In this document: positions 7,819 through 16,700 of the stretch, one piece after another
How positions within the stretch are numbered: position 1 is the first letter of the stretch
Layout: every line of letters begins with the position of its first letter
Program-made: the position numbers and the translations under genes
The notes under the pieces: generated by a model
What the model was told of the DNA's origin: nothing
Database searches by the model: none
Seen by the model: the letters and a program-made list of their open reading frames with translations, nothing else
NCBI GenBank assembly: GCA_003045895.1
Contig: PZPC01000049.1
Coordinates: 1-37,469, forward strand
Source: Bacteroidota bacterium
Lineage (GTDB): Bacteria > Bacteroidota > Bacteroidia > Chitinophagales > Saprospiraceae
Length of the DNA: 37,469 nt
Direction: 5' to 3'

Positions 7819-9270
7819 ATGCGACTATTACTTCTGTCCTTCCTCGGCTTGCCCCTTTTCCTTAGTGCCCAAATGCAGGTAGGCTGGCGCACCGACACCT
7901 ACGCGGGAATCAACAGTGCCCTGCTCAATCCTGCCAATCCGGCGCGTACCCCCTACAGCTGGGATCTGAACCTGGCCGAAGGGAGCCAGTTCCTGGCCAA
8001 CAACTACGCCTACCTGAAACAGACCAATGTCATGGACCTCTTGCGCCAACGCAACAACGACCTGGCTTTCTATTTTCAACAAGATATTCCCGGCGACCTA
8101 CCCACCGAAAAAGGAGCGTTCGTGTATGATTTTCTGGATAACAACCAGTATTTCGGACAAAGCGTGACCAGCGTGTTGGGGCCTTCCCTGTCGGTACGCC
8201 TCGCTCCCCGCACCCGCGTGGGCGTGTTTACCCGCTGGCAAGCCGTGGCTGGCGCCCGCAAAATAGATGCCGACCTGGGGTATTACCCCTGGGAAGCCCT
8301 GCCGGACGAGCAGCCCTTCACGCTCGATAAAATGGCTGCTGCCGCGGCTACCTGGACCGAAGTAGGGGTCAACCTCTCCCAGGGCTTTGCGACGGCCACC
8401 GGCGAGCTGACGCTGGGCCTGTCGGTGCGCCGGCTGTGGGGCGAGCGGGGAGGCTACCTGTTCAACGAAGAACCATTTAATATCAGTAAGTTACCCGCCG
8501 CCGCCGGGTTGGAAGGCAACGACTTCGGTATCGAAGCCGCGTTTACCAACAACGCGACCAGCGAAGATGCCTTTGCGGCAACCCCCGGCCGTGGTTGGGG
8601 CATCGACCTGGGCCTGCTCTACCAACTGGATCTGGGCGATGGCTACTACCGTTGGGAATTCGGCGGCGCCCTGCTGGATGTGGGGGCCCTTCGTTTTACC
8701 GACAGCCAAAAGCACCTGTTCAATGCGAACGCCGTGACGACGACCCTCACGGACAATTACAACAATTTTGATCCTGATCTGGGGTTTACGGAGCTGGCAG
8801 AACAGTTCAGTACCGATGTGTTTGGCAGCTCCTCCGCATCCCGGATAGGCGATGAATTCCGCCTGCGCCTGCCCACCAAAGTGAGCCTGCAGGCGACGTA
8901 CGCTTTCAACGAATGGGCCAAAGTAGAAGCCAATGCCCTGGTCAATGTGGCTCCCATGGGGGGCAGCCTGACGAGCTTCACCCTGCTGGCCCTGACCCCC
9001 CGTATCGACCGCCACTGGTGGAGTGTAGCGCTGCCGTTGTCCTTTTACGCGGGCGAACAGCTGCGCCTGGGGCTGGCGGGCCGCCTGGGTCCCGTCTTTC
9101 TGGGAACCGACCAACTGGGTAGCTTCGTGGGTAAGAGCAACCTCACGGGTGCCGATTTTTACCTGGGCCTAAAGTTTTTCCCCTGGCAAATCGGTTCTAA
9201 AAAGCGAGGGAAAAACAAATCCAAAGGCCGCCGCGGTGGGGGTAAAGACGTGGAATGCTATCAGTTTTAA
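7819..9270 (+). CDS. DUF5723 family outer-membrane protein
   Basis: This is a 483-residue protein with a signal peptide (MRLLLLSFLGLPLFLSAQ). The mature N-terminus has the sequence GWRTDTYAGINSALLNPANPARTPYSWDLN, close to the conserved start of DUF5723 proteins of Bacteroidota, which resemble the PorV/FadL-like start where a short helix plugs a barrel. The rest is beta-rich with many aromatic strand ends, consistent with a 14-strand-like barrel. The C-terminus is a Lys/Arg/Gly-rich tail (KKRGKNKSKGRRGGGKD) that should be soluble. Function is unknown. It could belong to the upstream transcript, but the 159-bp gap makes that uncertain. Confidence 0.75.
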   Translation: MRLLLLSFLGLPLFLSAQMQVGWRTDTYAGINSALLNPANPARTPYSWDLNLAEGSQFLANNYAYLKQTNVMDLLRQRNNDLAFYFQQDIPGDLPTEKGAFVYDFLDNNQYFGQSVTSVLGPSLSVRLAPRTRVGVFTRWQAVAGARKIDADLGYYPWEALPDEQPFTLDKMAAAAATWTEVGVNLSQGFATATGELTLGLSVRRLWGERGGYLFNEEPFNISKLPAAAGLEGNDFGIEAAFTNNATSEDAFAATPGRGWGIDLGLLYQLDLGDGYYRWEFGGALLDVGALRFTDSQKHLFNANAVTTTLTDNYNNFDPDLGFTELAEQFSTDVFGSSSASRIGDEFRLRLPTKVSLQATYAFNEWAKVEANALVNVAPMGGSLTSFTLLALTPRIDRHWWSVALPLSFYAGEQLRLGLAGRLGPVFLGTDQLGSFVGKSNLTGADFYLGLKFFPWQIGSKKRGKNKSKGRRGGGKDVECYQF

Positions 9271-9343
9271 GCGAGGGGATACGCTGCCTTAAAACGACCG
9301 TCAACCCATTTGTGCGTGGTATATTTACCAAACTTTTCGCAAA

Positions 9344-9811
9344 ATGGAAATAACCTATACTTGTCTGCCTTTCTCCGCACTCACGCTCGAGCAGTTGTAC
9401 ACCATCATGGCCTTGCGGCAAGCTGTTTTTGTTGTCGAACAACACTGCCCTTACCTCGATGCCGATGGGAACGACGCCGTCGCTCACCATTTGTTGGGCA
9501 CCGATGCACAAGGGCGATTGGCCACCTATACCCGGCTGTTGCCCGTGGGGGCCAGCTATCCGCAGTACGCGTCTATTGGGCGGGTCGTTACGGCCGCTTT
9601 TGCGCGCGGTCAGGGGCTGGGGCGTCCGCTGATGCAGCAGTCGGTGCGGGCATTGGAAGCCTTGTACGGGCCGGTACCCATCAAAATAGGCGCGCAGGCA
9701 CACCTGCGTGGCTACTACGGTTCGCTGGGCTTTCAGCCCGTTGGTGAGATTTATTTAGAAGACGGAATTCCCCACGTGGGAATGGTTTACACCAAGTCAG
9801 AGAAGGGGTAA
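9344..9811 (+). CDS. GNAT acetyltransferase, ElaA type
   Basis: This 155-residue cytoplasmic enzyme has the GNAT fold. LRQAVFVVEQHCPYLDAD (24-41) is the diagnostic ElaA segment, and RGQGLG (88-93) is the acetyl-CoA pyrophosphate loop following IGRVVTAAFA. The C-terminal LRGYYGSLGFQPVGEIYLEDGIPHVGM is the usual ElaA end. The acceptor substrate of this subfamily is unknown. The gene converges on the cupin gene with only four bases between stop codons. The upstream gap (9271-9343) is too short to judge a promoter. Confidence 0.9.
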   Translation: MEITYTCLPFSALTLEQLYTIMALRQAVFVVEQHCPYLDADGNDAVAHHLLGTDAQGRLATYTRLLPVGASYPQYASIGRVVTAAFARGQGLGRPLMQQSVRALEALYGPVPIKIGAQAHLRGYYGSLGFQPVGEIYLEDGIPHVGMVYTKSEKG

Positions 9812-9815
9812 GTCC

Positions 9816-10178
9816 TCATTTTTCCTCCAAATCCACGTATCCTGCCACCTGGAAACGCGGCGTACAGATGGCCAGAAAAACCAGGTCGTCGGCCCCCGTA
9901 TTGGTAATTCGTTGCGGGGTTCCAGGTTCGATGACCACGAGGTCGCCCGGGTCAACGGGCGTTTGCACATCCCCCACTTCCGCCAGGCCCCGGCCACTGA
10001 GCAGGTAGTACAATTCGGTAGCCTGCACGGTGTGCCAGACGGTGCTGACCCCTGGCGCTACCCGCGCACGGGCTACGGAAATACCCGGTACCGCTGCGTG
10101 GTTCAGCAATTCGGTAATGTAACAGCGTTCCTGAAAGTAGTATTCCTGCTGGTCGGCTGCTTTGATGATGGGCTTCAT
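9816..10178 (-). CDS. Small cupin-domain protein with degenerate metal site
   Basis: I choose ATG at 10178 (120 residues, MKPIIKAADQQEYYF); a GTG four codons upstream at 10190 is the alternative. The single cupin barrel is clear: WHTVQATELYYLLSGRG is motif 1 and PGDLVVIEPGTPQRITN is motif 2. Motif 1 has only one histidine where HxH is usual, and motif 2 has Gln where His is usual, so metal binding is probably weakened or lost. Substrate is unknown. The gene lies 44 bp downstream of the TetR gene on the same strand and could share its transcript. Confidence 0.8.
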   Translation of the reverse strand: MKPIIKAADQQEYYFQERCYITELLNHAAVPGISVARARVAPGVSTVWHTVQATELYYLLSGRGLAEVGDVQTPVDPGDLVVIEPGTPQRITNTGADDLVFLAICTPRFQVAGYVDLEEK

Positions 10179-10222
10179 GTGCTGTGCCACGATGGGGGAT
10201 TTTAATTTAGTGGGAGGGTCGT

Positions 10223-10864
10223 CTAAGAACGGGGTAATAAAGTCGCCACCTTTTCGGCAATAGCCAGGCGCTTGATCTGCTGCCGGGTAGCCTCGATTTC
10301 GGCAGCCGGGATATCCATCAGCTTGAGCAGGACAGTGATGCTCTTGTCTACCACAAAATCGGGATCACCCAGAACCCCATTGACGGTGCGCAACGTGATC
10401 GACTGCATCATTCCCTTTGCTACCATCGAAAAAAACTGGTGATCTTCATCGGATAGATCCGGACAACGCTCCCCGAAAAGATCTTTGCTGCGCTCCACCT
10501 GGTTGCTCAGGATTTCGGCCGAAATGCGGGGCGAATTATAGGAAATGAGGTACATCTCGGCCGACTGCGGATGCTGGTGCATGGTGTGAATGTGCCAGGC
10601 CAACTCGCAGCCCAGGTTGAGTTGCTGGTTGTTGCCCGCCAATTGCCGGGCCCGCACCAGTACCCGGAAAAAGGATTCCCGCACAATGTGTGCCAGGATG
10701 TCTTCTTTGTTTTGGTAGAAATGGTAGATCGTGCCGATCTTAACTTCTGCGGCCTCCTTGATTTGTCGAATGCGGGTTTGCTCGTAGCCCTGTGACAGGA
10801 ACAGTCGCCGGGCTACCTGGATTATTTTGCTGCGCACCTCGTTTTCGTGTAGCTGCCTTTTCAT
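10223..10864 (-). CDS. TetR family transcriptional regulator
   Basis: This 213-residue repressor-type protein has the N-terminal TetR helix-turn-helix at about residues 10-57 (IIQVARRLFLSQGYEQTRIRQIKEAAEVKIGTIYHFYQNKEDIL), where GTIYHFYQNKEDIL is the recognition helix and the start of helix 4. The C-terminal ligand domain is less conserved. It is transcribed away from an acyl-CoA dehydrogenase gene, and the shared 135-bp region holds two inverted operator-like sites. By analogy with other TetR/ACAD pairs it probably controls fatty-acid degradation in response to an acyl-CoA; that ligand is inference. Confidence 0.92.
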   Translation of the reverse strand: MKRQLHENEVRSKIIQVARRLFLSQGYEQTRIRQIKEAAEVKIGTIYHFYQNKEDILAHIVRESFFRVLVRARQLAGNNQQLNLGCELAWHIHTMHQHPQSAEMYLISYNSPRISAEILSNQVERSKDLFGERCPDLSDEDHQFFSMVAKGMMQSITLRTVNGVLGDPDFVVDKSITVLLKLMDIPAAEIEATRQQIKRLAIAEKVATLLPRS

Positions 10865-10901
10865 TGTCCCCTGTTGAGCAAACGAATATAAGATTTTTTC
10901 C

Positions 10902-10916
10902 TTGAGCGCGTTCTAA
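10902..10916. promoter_or_regulatory. Candidate TetR operator, copy 1 (TetR-proximal)
   Basis: The 15-mer TTGAGCGCGTTCTAA is the inverted copy of TTAGAACGTGTTCAA at 10961-10975, with 13 of 15 positions matching when one is reverse-complemented. It is itself an imperfect palindrome around a central GC. It lies 38 bp from the TetR start codon, suiting autorepression. Confidence 0.6.
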
Positions 10917-10921
10917 TTTAA

Positions 10922-10952
10922 TTTGATTTTCAAAGGAAAAGACGTAATTTTG
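10922..10952 (+). promoter_or_regulatory. Bacteroidota-type promoter for the acyl-CoA dehydrogenase gene
   Basis: A -33 TTTG lies at 10922-10925 and a perfect -7 element TAATTTTG (TAnnTTTG) at 10945-10952, 19 bp apart, which fits the Bacteroidota primary sigma factor. Predicted transcription starts near 10959, inside operator copy 2 and about 40 bp before the ATG at 11000. Confidence 0.72.
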
Positions 10953-10958
10953 TAAGGA

Positions 10959-10978
10959 TATTAGAACGTGTTCAAATA
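10959..10978. promoter_or_regulatory. Candidate TetR operator, copy 2 (dehydrogenase-proximal)
   Basis: This 20-bp near-perfect palindrome is centred on GAACGTGTTC; eight of nine arm pairs match. It overlaps the predicted start of transcription of the dehydrogenase gene, the expected place for a repressor. Its 15-bp core recurs inverted at 10902-10916. Confidence 0.65.
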
Positions 10979-10999
10979 ACTGATTAAAACTGTTTCGCT

Positions 11000-12805
11000 A
11001 TGGCTGCTTACGTAAATATGGACGTGTTGCGTTTCCAATTGTTTCAAACGCACGACATGGAACAAATTTTGGCGCTTCCCCATTTTGCCGACTACGACGC
11101 GGAAGCAGTTAATTTGATGCTCGAAGCCGTCAAGGATTTTGCGGACCAGCAATTGTATCCCGTTTTCCGGGAAATGGACGAGCAACCGGTTCATTTCCAG
11201 GATGGCAAGATCATCACCCACCCCAGTTTAGGGCCTATTCTCCGGCAGGTGGCCGAAATGGGCCTGATCGGGGGCTCTTTTCCCTACGAGCACGGCGGTA
11301 TGCAGATGCCCTTCACGCTGGGTACTGCCACGTATTTCATCCTCGACGCGGCCAACAACAACGTCATGGGTTACGCGGGCCTCACGGCGGGTGCTGCCGA
11401 GTTGATCATGGAATTCGGCGACGAAAACCTGCGGTCGACCTACATGCCCAAAATGTTAACCGCAGAATGGGGCGGTACCATGTGCCTGACCGAACCCCAG
11501 GCGGGCAGCTCTTTATCCGATATCACCACCACGGCCTATCCGCAGGCCGACGGTACTTATAAGATCAAAGGCCAGAAAATATTTATTTCCGGTGGCGACC
11601 ACCAGCACGCCGAGAACTTTGTTCACCTGGTGCTGGCCCGCATTGAGGGCGCCCCTGCGGGTACCAAGGGCATCTCCCTGTTTGTGGTGCCTAAGTTTCG
11701 CCCCACCGACGGCGGCCTGGTGCCCAACGATGTCATTACCGCCGGCGATTTCCAGAAGATGGGACAGCGTGGTTACGCCACCACCCACCTGGTTTTTGGT
11801 GAAAACGAGGGCTGCACGGGCTTCCTCGTCGGACAGGAGCACCGCGGCCTCAACTACATGTTCCTCATGATGAACGGCGCCCGCATCGGGGTTGGTCGGG
11901 GTGCCATTGCTATTGCCTGCGCAGCTTACCACGCCTCCCTGCAGTACGCCCAGGAGCGGCCCCAGGGGCGGCGCATCCAGAACGATGGCCACAAGGACAT
12001 CAACCAGCAGCAGAGTCTCATCATTGAGCACGCCGACGTACGCCGGATGCTTTTCCTGCAAAAAGCGATTTACGAAGGCGGGCTGAGTATTGTCTTGCAG
12101 TCGTCTTTCTACCAGGACATGGTTCTGCACGGCCCCGCCGAAGACCGCGAGAAGTACGAACTCCTGCTGGAGCTGCTGATGCCCATTACCAAGAGCTTCC
12201 CCTCTGACAAGGGCCGCGAAGCCGTCGATACGGGCCTTCAGGTGCTGGGTGGTTATGGTTTCTGCACCGATTTTGTCCTGCAGCAATACTACCGCGATAT
12301 CCGCATCTCGGCGATCTACGAAGGTACCACCGGCATCCAGTCGATCGATTTGCTGGGGCGCAAGCTGAGCCTGCAAAATGGCCGTGCCCTCACCTTGCTC
12401 GTCGAAGAAATGCAAGCCACCATCGCCGCCGCCAACGTCTACCCGGAACTGAAGCCCTACACCAAAAAGCTGGCGCAGCACATGCAGCAAACCCAGGAGG
12501 TACTGGCCTTTCTGCAACCGTTTGCCAAGCGCGGCGAATACGAACGCTTCCTTTCGGACGCCACCATCTTCCTCGAATTTTTCAGCACCCTGGTCATTGC
12601 CTGGCAGTGGCTCAAAATGGGCGTAGCCGCCAAGACCTGTAGCCTTACCGGTGCGGGCAACTTCAAGGAAGATTTCCTGGAAAGCACCCTGCATACCATG
12701 CGGTTCTATTTCACCTACGAGCTGCCCCGCATGAATGGCCTGGCCGAGATCCTGCACAATGAGGAAGAACTCACCCTGCTAAAGGAAAAGGATTTGGTGC
12801 TTTAG
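11000..12805 (+). CDS. Acyl-CoA dehydrogenase with extended C-terminus
   Basis: This 601-residue flavoenzyme catalyses the first step of fatty-acid beta-oxidation, oxidising acyl-CoA to trans-2-enoyl-CoA. Visible blocks: N-terminal helical domain (about 30-155), FAD/substrate segment MCLTEPQAGSSLSD (about 160-175), middle beta domain (KIKGQKIFISGGDH), and the C-terminal domain with VLGGYGFC and YRDIRISAIYEGTTGIQS (about 430-455). The last roughly 120 residues form an extra helical domain found in the long AcdC-type subfamily (Pfam 12806 type). The length fits that group rather than the 380-residue short-chain enzymes. The TetR gene and operators upstream suggest induction by fatty acids. Chain-length preference cannot be read from sequence. 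Confidence 0.93.
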   Translation: MAAYVNMDVLRFQLFQTHDMEQILALPHFADYDAEAVNLMLEAVKDFADQQLYPVFREMDEQPVHFQDGKIITHPSLGPILRQVAEMGLIGGSFPYEHGGMQMPFTLGTATYFILDAANNNVMGYAGLTAGAAELIMEFGDENLRSTYMPKMLTAEWGGTMCLTEPQAGSSLSDITTTAYPQADGTYKIKGQKIFISGGDHQHAENFVHLVLARIEGAPAGTKGISLFVVPKFRPTDGGLVPNDVITAGDFQKMGQRGYATTHLVFGENEGCTGFLVGQEHRGLNYMFLMMNGARIGVGRGAIAIACAAYHASLQYAQERPQGRRIQNDGHKDINQQQSLIIEHADVRRMLFLQKAIYEGGLSIVLQSSFYQDMVLHGPAEDREKYELLLELLMPITKSFPSDKGREAVDTGLQVLGGYGFCTDFVLQQYYRDIRISAIYEGTTGIQSIDLLGRKLSLQNGRALTLLVEEMQATIAAANVYPELKPYTKKLAQHMQQTQEVLAFLQPFAKRGEYERFLSDATIFLEFFSTLVIAWQWLKMGVAAKTCSLTGAGNFKEDFLESTLHTMRFYFTYELPRMNGLAEILHNEEELTLLKEKDLVL

Positions 12806-12903
12806 TGACGGGATCAGTTACCGCATGGCGCGGCAGGCGCTATTTCCATCAAACTACTTAAATTATTAATGCAGACCTTTGTGCTGAATTAACCCCCACG
12901 ATT

Positions 12904-13626
12904 GTGTCCAAAACCAACGCAAAACTTTACCTCGTGCCTACGCCGTTGGGCGAGGAAGGCCTGCATACCATTCCGCCTTACGTGATCAGCATCATCCATT
13001 CCCTGGATGTCTTTATCGTGGAGCGGGCAAAAACGGCGCGCCATTTTCTCAAAAGCATCGATTTTCCGACGCCCTTTGACGACTGCCTGTTCTTCGAACT
13101 GAACAAGCGCACCGAAGCCGCCGAACTCCCCACTTTCCTCCATCCCGCCGAACAGGAGGGCCGCTCCATCGGGCTGCTCTCCGAAGCCGGGGTGCCGGCG
13201 GTGGCCGATCCGGGCAGTAAGGTGGTGCGCCAGGCCCACGCCCGGGGAATTGAGGTGATGCCCCTGGTGGGCCCCTCCTCCCTGCTCCTCGCTATTATGG
13301 GGGCCGGTCTGAATGGGCAGGCGTTTGCTTTCAAAGGCTACCTGAACGCCAAACGCCCCGAACTGGCCCTGGACCTGAAGCGGCTGGAAGCACAGACCAA
13401 CCGCCACGGCGAAACCCAACTCTTCATCGAAACGCCCTACCGCAACCTCGCGGTCTTCGAAACAGCCCTGCAGGTGCTGGACGGCAAAACCCTCTTTTCC
13501 ATCGCCATGGACCTGACCCTGCCTACCCAGTACATCCGTACCTTCACCATCGAACAGTGGAAAACCCAGCCGGTACCGGAATTGCACAAGCGGCCCGCCG
13601 TGTTTTTGTTGGGAAAATTGCGTTAG
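12904..13626 (+). CDS. RsmI-like SAM-dependent methyltransferase (tetrapyrrole methylase fold)
   Basis: This 240-residue protein starts with GTG at 12904; no nearer ATG would keep the conserved N-terminus. Motifs match the RsmI family in order: LYLVPTPLGEEGL (8-20), GLLSEAGVPAVADPGSKVV (about 89-107), and VMPLVGPSSLLLAIMGAGLNGQAFAFKGYL (about 119-148), which form the S-adenosylmethionine pocket. RsmI 2'-O-methylates C1402 of 16S rRNA, but this protein is shorter (typical RsmI is about 280 residues) and diverges after the first motifs, so it is more likely the second RsmI-related paralogue common in Bacteroidota. Its substrate is unknown. It ends just before a strong hairpin terminator. Confidence 0.82.
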   Translation: MSKTNAKLYLVPTPLGEEGLHTIPPYVISIIHSLDVFIVERAKTARHFLKSIDFPTPFDDCLFFELNKRTEAAELPTFLHPAEQEGRSIGLLSEAGVPAVADPGSKVVRQAHARGIEVMPLVGPSSLLLAIMGAGLNGQAFAFKGYLNAKRPELALDLKRLEAQTNRHGETQLFIETPYRNLAVFETALQVLDGKTLFSIAMDLTLPTQYIRTFTIEQWKTQPVPELHKRPAVFLLGKLR

Positions 13627-13647
13627 CGCTCCCTGTAGACACCCAAC

Positions 13648-13691
13648 GCCAGCGGCCCCTACTTTGCATTAGCAAAGTAGGGGCCGCTGGC
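13648..13691 (+). terminator. Long perfect hairpin terminator between convergent genes
   Basis: A 20-bp perfectly paired stem (13648-13667 with 13672-13691) encloses the loop ATTA and is followed by ATTTTATCTTCT. It begins 22 bp after the methyltransferase stop codon and ends 26 bp before the stop of the opposing M4 peptidase gene. It may stop transcription from both sides, although the T-rich tail favours the + strand. Confidence 0.85.
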
Positions 13692-13716
13692 ATTTTATCT
13701 TCTAAAAAATGTTCTG

Positions 13717-16700
13717 CTACTGCGCCACGATCAACCGCTGGCTGAGTTGCCGATCCCCGGCGCGCAGTTGCAAGATGTAAGCCCCGGTGGGTAGCCCCGT
13801 CAGATCGATCATTTGCTGGTGCGGGCCACTGGCATTGCGCCACTGGTTTTGCCATACCGGCCGGCCCAGGAGGTCTACGACCTTGGCTTGTACGGTAGAA
13901 GCCTCGGGCAGGGCCCATTCCAGCGTGTAGCTGCCCCGGCTGACCGTCGGGAACACCTGGGCCCAGCTGCGCGTGGCGGGCGCTTCCTGGTCGCCTACGA
14001 GCTGGCGCTGGCCATTGGCAAACCAGATGCCCCACCGGGCGCCGGCAAAACCGTTGTCGAGGAAGATGAAAGCATCGTCGGCAGCGGTGATCTTGTCGGG
14101 GTTTAAAGCAACCGTACCCAGTATCGCATCGCCACTTGTCGTCGCATCAAAAATAATTTCGTCATCCTGAACGCTGTAGCTGGGGTAACTCAACTGGTTA
14201 TTCTGGTACAGCAGGCCCGTTTCGCCCGTTTCGGTGTTGGCGCCGAGCAGGTAGTAGGTGCCGTCGTTGTCGTCGATAAAATCCAGGGCGATGATGTAGG
14301 GCGAATTCTTGGCGAAGGTCGGGTTGCCCACACTCGTATTGTCAGGCAGGGAAGAGAACAACTTGCTGATGAAGCCGTCGCTGAAATCATCGGTAGCGTT
14401 GTTCCACACTTCGATGAAACCAATATCCCAGTAGTCGATATCCGTCCCGTTCTGGTTGGGGATAATGTTGCGGGCATCGTAGAGGACATATTCACCGGAA
14501 TGGTCCCATTCCAGGACGTCGGCGTACAAGACATTACCCGTTGCGACGCCCTCGCTGGTCGTGGGGTTGGTGAGTTCGTAAGGGATACCGGGGACACTGC
14601 TCTGGCTCAAGTCAAAAACCAGCAGCCGGTTGTCGTTGTCGTCCGTGAGGGCCGCCAGCCGCAGGCCATCGCGCGAGATGGCGGCGTTGCGCCACACGGG
14701 GGATGTGCTGAGCGTGGTGGTGCCGACAATCTGGTTGTTGGCCCAGTCGATCTCGATCGCGCGAATGGTCTTATCCTGCGCGACGAACACCACGAATCTA
14801 CCGTCATCCGTTACCGTCGGTTTGCTCAGGGGATCCAGCGTGCTGAGCGGGTTGGCGATCAGTTCACCGTCGGGGGTGCGCAGGTAGAGGTTGTTGAAAT
14901 TGCCATCGGTATACAGGATATATTCCTCGCCGGGGTTCGCCGCCAGGTCGGCCTGGGTATTGGTGGGCGTCCCGCCGCTGCCGCCGCTGCCGATACCCAC
15001 GGTATTGAACGCCGTGATGGCGGCATTGGCTTCGGCCTGCCCGTAGCGATCGAGGCAGGCTTGTACCACCGATGCCCGCAGATCCAAAAATTTCGAAGAG
15101 CGGGTGAGGTACTGGTTCAGGGCGTAGTAATAGACCTGTTCGGCTTTGTCTTTGCCCACCTGGGTGGCAAAGAGGAAGAAGGCCCGGTTGGGGATACCTG
15201 AGTTGATGTGCACGCCGCCGTTGTCCTGGCTACCGGTATACTGTTGGTTGGTGTGGGCGGGTTGCCAGCCATTGTCGTTGAGGCTGCTGCCACCGTTGTT
15301 GGGGTTCGACAGGTCGCGCAGCGCGCCCGTGGGGAAGATATTGGTGTTGACCACGTCTTCGCCCATCTTCCAGTCGTTGCGGTCGATCATGGCGCCGAAG
15401 ATATCGGCGAAGGATTCGTTGAGGGCACCCGACTCGCCCTGGTAGTCGAGGTTGGCAGTAGACTGTACGACACCGTGCGATATTTCGTGCCCCGCCACGT
15501 CGAGGGCTTTGGCCAGGGGAGCGGTGAAGGCGGTATTGCCGTTGCCGTAAAACATGGCCTGCCCGTTCCAGAAGGCATTGTCCATAGACGAACCATCATC
15601 TTCGGAAATGTTGATGAGCGAGATAATGTTGCCGCCCTGGCCATTGATGGAATTGCGGTTGAACGTCTCCAGGAAATAGCGGTAGGCTTCGCCGGCATTG
15701 TAATGAGCCGAAACGGCCAACCGGTCGTTCCAGAAGTTGCCGGCAGATACGTTGTGGGTGGTATTGAAATTATCGTTGACGGGTGAGGTATTGTTGCCGT
15801 TGATGGTCCAGATGACCCCCTGGGCTTCGTCGGGGAAATTGGAATTAGGGCCGTCGAACATGGGGCGCGAAGCATCGATGAGGTAATTCTGGTTATTCCA
15901 TTCGTAGGAGTGGATGGTGCGGCCAATCCCCAGGAGGTCGGTAGCGGTAGTTGACTCCGGGCCGTTTGGCGGCAGGAAGTGGCACAGGTGGTCGGTTTCC
16001 CGCAAGCGGGCACCGGTATGGGCGTCGATGATCAGCTCCCAGTTGGCGGCGAGGTTGGGCACGAGGGTTATCGACCAGGCCAGGTGGGCTTCCGTCAGGG
16101 TTTCGTCCGGGTAAAAGATGACCAATTCCTGTTCGACCTGGGCATGGCCCAGGAGCTGCAATTCGTCGGCGCTCAATGTTTTGTACCGGGTGTGCTTGGC
16201 GACGGCGGTTTTCGCCAGGGCCAGCGCCGCGTCGGCGTCGATGGCCGGAACCACCGCTACGTTGGCGTCGGGGAGCGCCCGGCCGTGGAGCAGGTACAGG
16301 CGGCCGTCGCGGGCGTGGGTCTTCAGTTCGTTGCCGTATACGGGTATCCCTTGCCACTGTTGTTGCCAGCTCAGGTGTACCAGGCCCAACTCATCGGTGT
16401 GGGTGTTGGTCAGGACGAAGGACTCCGCCGGCTTGGCTACGCCCCAACTGGTGGCTACGGCTGCCAGCCACTGGCGACTTTGCTCGGTGGGCGTTCCCAT
16501 GTGCAGGCCGGGTCCTTCCAGCCGGATCCAGTCGGGCAAGCCCGTGGTAGCATTGGGTTGGGCTTGCCAACGGGTGATCCGGTGATCGGAAGCAATCAGG
16601 GGGCGGGCCTGGGTGTGCGGCGTAAATGCCACCGGACGCCGGCTGCTCAGGGAACGATCCCGGACGATCACCGCCGGGTTGAAACTACTGGACAATTCGG

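Noticed and set aside
11513-12757. 414-codon - strand frame opposite the acyl-CoA dehydrogenase
   Set aside because: It lies entirely antisense to the clear acyl-CoA dehydrogenase and shows no domain motif.
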